Assembly: GCA_023250385.1 (NCBI GenBank)
Contig: JAHFAU010000082.1
Span: 1 to 8,419, forward strand
Source of the DNA: Anaerolineales bacterium
Lineage (GTDB): Bacteria; Chloroflexota; Anaerolineae; Anaerolineales; E44-bin32
Reading direction: 5' to 3'
DNA: 8,419 nt
The translations under genes and the position numbers were made by a program. Below the pieces are notes generated by a model, which was given only the letters and a program-made list of their open reading frames with translations, was not told where the DNA came from and made no database searches. Position 1 is the first letter of the stretch, and every line of letters begins with the position of its first letter. Positions 6,082 to 8,419 of this stretch are shown here, one piece after another.

Positions 6082-6771
6082 CTACGCTTCGGCCGGGTGG
6101 CCAGCGAGCATGGCCAGCTGCGAATCCGAGAGGGCCTGGCCTTTGGGAAGTCGGCGAAGGGTTTCTTTGAGTTTCTTGAGATGCACGACCCGGGTGGGGG
6201 CGCCGTCCGACCGAATCTCGGCCGCAGAGTGCAGGAAGACAACCAAGGTGTCGACTGGAGGGAGGTCGGCCTGGCCCAACCGCTTCAGGAGGCGGTTATG
6301 CAGCCGGTGGGCTTCCGCCAGGGCTTGGCGGTCGAGCCCCTCGATCCGTCGGACCCCGCCGCGCCGAAGCCGGCCCCGCCGCTGCACGGTCCGCTGCCAT
6401 TTTCCGTCGCGATATTCGACCGCTCCGTCTTCAAATCGCGGAAGCAGCGCAAATATGCCTGCCGGGCAAGAGACCGCGTGGCTGGCGCCGAGCGAGTAGT
6501 GAAAGATCGCGAACCGGGCGTCGAGGCCTTTCAGGGCGCGGTCGAGCAATTCGTCGGTTCGCGGGTGACGATCCCAGCGATTGCGCATGGGGATCCCGAG
6601 CTGGGAGGCGATCATCCCGGCCAGGAACAGCCCGAGCACTCCGTCGAGTCGGGTGGTCTGTCGGAACGACACGACGAGTCCGATTCCCATGATGCCCATT
6701 CCGCCAAACGAAAGCACCCGAGAGAGGGTGGCGTAGAGACGGACTTTCCCGGTATCCAGATAGTGGCGCAC
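6082..6771 (-). CDS. membrane-anchored NERD-like (degenerate nuclease-related domain) protein
   Basis: This 229-residue protein has two membrane helices near the N-terminus (about 17-36 and 44-61), then a cytoplasmic region. That region resembles a nuclease-related domain (NERD): a helix with D-E-L-L-D-R-A-L-K-G-L-D (73-84), then I-F-H-Y-S-L-G-A-S-H-A-V-S-C-P-A-G-I-F-A-L-L (89-110) and E-D-G-A-V-E-Y-R-D-G-K-W (114-125). A helix containing E-A-H-R-L-H-N-R-L-L-K-R-L (153-165) and a strand V-D-T-L-V-V-F-L-H (173-181) follow. Where nuclease members have an Asp and an E-x-K, this protein has H-A-V-S-C and L-P-R, so catalysis is probably lost. The chosen start is GTG at 6771, overlapping the fabF TAG by one base (TAGTG) with GAGGA just upstream. 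An in-frame GTG at 6801 would add ten residues within fabF. It is the last gene of the plsX-fabF operon. Its function is unknown. Confidence 0.8.
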   Translation of the reverse strand: MRHYLDTGKVRLYATLSRVLSFGGMGIMGIGLVVSFRQTTRLDGVLGLFLAGMIASQLGIPMRNRWDRHPRTDELLDRALKGLDARFAIFHYSLGASHAVSCPAGIFALLPRFEDGAVEYRDGKWQRTVQRRGRLRRGGVRRIEGLDRQALAEAHRLHNRLLKRLGQADLPPVDTLVVFLHSAAEIRSDGAPTRVVHLKKLKETLRRLPKGQALSDSQLAMLAGHPAEA

Positions 6772-8033
6772 TAGTCCTCGAATCGGCGCAAGACCAAACA
6801 CGCGTTTTGGCCCCCAAGCCCGAACGAATTTGAGAGGGCAACCGTCACATCGGCTTCCCGGGGGCCGGCGGCGACGTAATCCAGATCGCAGGCTGGATCA
6901 GGATGCTCGAGGTTAATCGTCGGGTGAATCTTTCCACGCTGCAGGGTGAGCGCGCAGGCCACCGCCTCGATTGCACCCGAGGCGCCCATCGCATGTCCGA
7001 TCATTGACTTGGTTGACGAGATCGGGATGTCGTAAGCCCGCTCGCCGAAGAGCAGCTTAATCGCCAGGGTCTCGACCGCATCGTTCGTCGGGGTCGAGGT
7101 TCCGTGGGCGTTGATGTAGCCGACCTCGGTCGGAGCGAGCTGGGCGTCTTCGAGCGCCCAGCGCATCGTGCGCAGCGCACCGTTTCCGCTGGGCTCCAAG
7201 GTGGCGATATGGAAGGCGTCGCTGGAACTTGCATACCCGGCGACCTCGGCGTAGATCCGGGCCCCGCGCTGCCGAGCGTGTTCGAGGCTTTCCAAGACCA
7301 GCCCGGCCGCGCCCTCTGAGAACACGAACCCTTCCCGGCTGGCATCGAACGGGCGCGAGGCCCGTTCCGGATCGTTGTTGTAGTTTATCGGCAGGGCTCG
7401 CATCGCGGCGAAACCGGCGAACATGAAATCCGAAACCGCCGCCTCGGCCGCGCCGGTCAGCACAAGGTCGGCATGTCCCAGCCGAATCATCTCGGCGGCC
7501 TCCCCGACCGCCTGAGTGCCGGCGGCGCAGGCGGTCACAATTGTCTTGTTCGGTCCGAAGGCGGAATAGCGTTCGGCCACGTGAAAAGTGGCGGTGTTGT
7601 GCATCGCCGAAGGGATGACAAACGGGTTGACTTTGTTGAGTCCCTTCTCAAGATACTCCCGGTAAGCCTCAAATGCCCGTTCCAATCCGCCGATTGCCGT
7701 TCCAAGGCTGACACCGACCCGTTCAGGATCTGGGAACCGTTCGGGCAGGCCCGCGTCCTCGACGGCCATGTCGACGACGCCGAGCGCGATCTGGGAGGCA
7801 AACGACATGCGCCGGGCTTCTTTGGGAGAAAGAAAGTTCTCAACTTCGAAGTCTGGAATCTCACCCGCGATCTGACACGGAAATCCGGAGGCGTCGAACC
7901 GGGTGATCCGGCGAATGCCGGACTGGCCGGCCAGCAGGGCCTCCCAAAATTTCTCGAGAGTAGAGCCGACCGGGGTCGCGACTCCCATCCCGGTGATCAC
8001 CACTCGCCGCGCGCGATCGCCGTTCTCGCTCAT
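6771..8033 (-). CDS. fabF: beta-ketoacyl-[acyl-carrier-protein] synthase II
   Basis: FabF condenses malonyl-ACP with acyl-ACP in the elongation cycle of type II fatty acid synthesis in the cytoplasm. Its 420 residues are close to the usual 410-415. The N-terminal thiolase-fold signature R-V-V-I-T-G-M-G-V-A-T-P-V-G is at 10-23. The nucleophile is C169 in V-T-A-C-A-A-G-T-Q-A, and the two catalytic histidines are H310 (N-A-H-G-T-S-T-P-T-N-D) and H347 (S-M-I-G-H-A-M-G-A-S-G-A). The conserved K342 is in S-S-T-K-S. The C-terminal gating loop reads N-S-F-G-L-G-G-Q-N (402-410). Spacing between catalytic residues matches FabF. The ATG at 8033 overlaps the plsX stop by four bases (ATGA), and a NERD-like gene follows with about one base of overlap. 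It could be labelled KAS I/II generically, but FabF fits best. Confidence 0.95.
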   Translation of the reverse strand: MSENGDRARRVVITGMGVATPVGSTLEKFWEALLAGQSGIRRITRFDASGFPCQIAGEIPDFEVENFLSPKEARRMSFASQIALGVVDMAVEDAGLPERFPDPERVGVSLGTAIGGLERAFEAYREYLEKGLNKVNPFVIPSAMHNTATFHVAERYSAFGPNKTIVTACAAGTQAVGEAAEMIRLGHADLVLTGAAEAAVSDFMFAGFAAMRALPINYNNDPERASRPFDASREGFVFSEGAAGLVLESLEHARQRGARIYAEVAGYASSSDAFHIATLEPSGNGALRTMRWALEDAQLAPTEVGYINAHGTSTPTNDAVETLAIKLLFGERAYDIPISSTKSMIGHAMGASGAIEAVACALTLQRGKIHPTINLEHPDPACDLDYVAAGPREADVTVALSNSFGLGGQNACLVLRRFED

Positions 8034-8419
8034 CCGACGACCTCAGATAGGGCGACCGCCAGCCGCCCACGCAACGCCTGCAGCAATCCGGCCGAAACGG
8101 CTTCCCGGGCGACCCGGACCGCGTTGATGAGAGCCCGGTCGGTCGAGCGCCCGTGGCCAATGAACACGAGCCCGTCTACCCCAAGTAATGGGACTGCGCC
8201 GTACTCGGATGGATCGAGCCGCCTGGATACGCGCCTGAAGGCCGACCGTGCGAGCAGGCCGCCAACCGCGCTGATCGGAGACGCCCGCAGCTCGGTCTGC
8301 AGCCATTCAACCAGCAGCGCCGCGACGGCCTCACTGGTCTTGAGGAAGACATTTCCACTGAACCCATCGGTCACGACGACGTCGGCTCTTCCGGCATAGA
8401 GCTCCTTGGGTTCCAGATT
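8030..8419 (-). CDS. plsX: phosphate acyltransferase PlsX, 5' end outside window
   Basis: Only the C-terminal 129 residues are inside the window; the frame is open through base 8419. PlsX makes acyl-phosphate from acyl-ACP and phosphate, feeding PlsY in phospholipid synthesis, and is a peripheral membrane protein. The visible part carries the family signature N-L-E-P-K-E-L-Y-A-G-R-A-D-V-V-V, then T-D-G-F-S-G-N-V-F-L-K-T. Downstream come G-G-L-L-A-R, D-P-S-E-Y-G-A-V-P-L-L-G-V-D-G and I-G-H-G-R-S, all typical of the PlsX C-terminus. The GTG at 8374 is inside the gene and is not the start. The stop overlaps the fabF ATG by four bases, which fits the common plsX-fab gene order. Confidence 0.95.
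   Translation of the reverse strand, partial: NLEPKELYAGRADVVVTDGFSGNVFLKTSEAVAALLVEWLQTELRASPISAVGGLLARSAFRRVSRRLDPSEYGAVPLLGVDGLVFIGHGRSTDRALINAVRVAREAVSAGLLQALRGRLAVALSEVVG

Noticed and set aside
5998..6774. 258-residue + strand open frame opposite the NERD-like gene
   Set aside because: The minus-strand frame has membrane helices, family resemblance and operon coupling. The + frame has low-complexity composition and no recognisable domain, so it is an antisense shadow.
8030..8374. Reading the GTG at 8374 as the start of a short complete gene
   Set aside because: The same frame continues to the window edge with PlsX-like sequence, so this is an internal Val codon of a truncated plsX.
7473..8399. 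308-residue + strand open frame opposite fabF and plsX
   Set aside because: It crosses the junction of two clearly real minus-strand genes, and its composition is typical of an antisense frame.

Overview
The window is GC-rich, densely packed bacterial chromosome. The gene content suggests a member of the Chloroflexota (Anaerolineae-like). That is an inference from three things: an RsmD with an A-P-P-Q-Y motif, an SPFH protein with a C-terminal helix-turn-helix next to a small helical partner, and a degenerate NERD-like membrane protein beside fabF. No rRNA, tRNA, CRISPR array, insertion sequence or phage gene is visible. Both window edges cut through genes.

Region 1 (1-3260, + strand) is a tightly coupled run. 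It holds the 3' end of an NHL-repeat beta-propeller gene, then sucC and sucD (the two subunits of succinyl-CoA synthetase), then rsmD (16S rRNA m2G966 methyltransferase family). The first two junctions are 4-nt ATGA overlaps and the third has a single spacer base, so the genes are very probably cotranscribed. The rsmD product has an unusual A-P-P-Q-Y in place of the usual D-P-P-[FY].

Region 2 (3261-5950) is the least ordinary part. A minus-strand gene encodes an eight-helix membrane protein of unknown function. It looks like two tandem copies of a four-helix unit of about 140 residues. It is transcribed divergently from a two-gene + strand unit: a 170-residue helical protein of unknown function, and an SPFH (YdjI/virion-core-like, Band_7_1 type) protein ending in an excisionase-type HTH. 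The 108-nt divergent spacer has overlapping -10-like hexamers on both strands and a strong Shine-Dalgarno. The two-gene unit ends in a near-ideal intrinsic terminator (10-bp perfect stem plus T tract).

Region 3 (6082-8419, - strand) is a lipid-synthesis operon read right to left. It contains the 3' part of plsX (phosphate acyltransferase), fabF (beta-ketoacyl-ACP synthase II, all catalytic residues present) and a membrane-anchored, NERD-like protein that seems to have lost the nuclease residues. plsX and fabF overlap by ATGA, and fabF and the NERD-like gene probably overlap by one base (TAGTG).

The housekeeping parts (sucCD, rsmD, plsX-fabF) are secure. The best candidate for an undescribed system is the SPFH-HTH/helical-partner pair with its divergent duplicated membrane protein. 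A functional link between those three is inferred from layout only.
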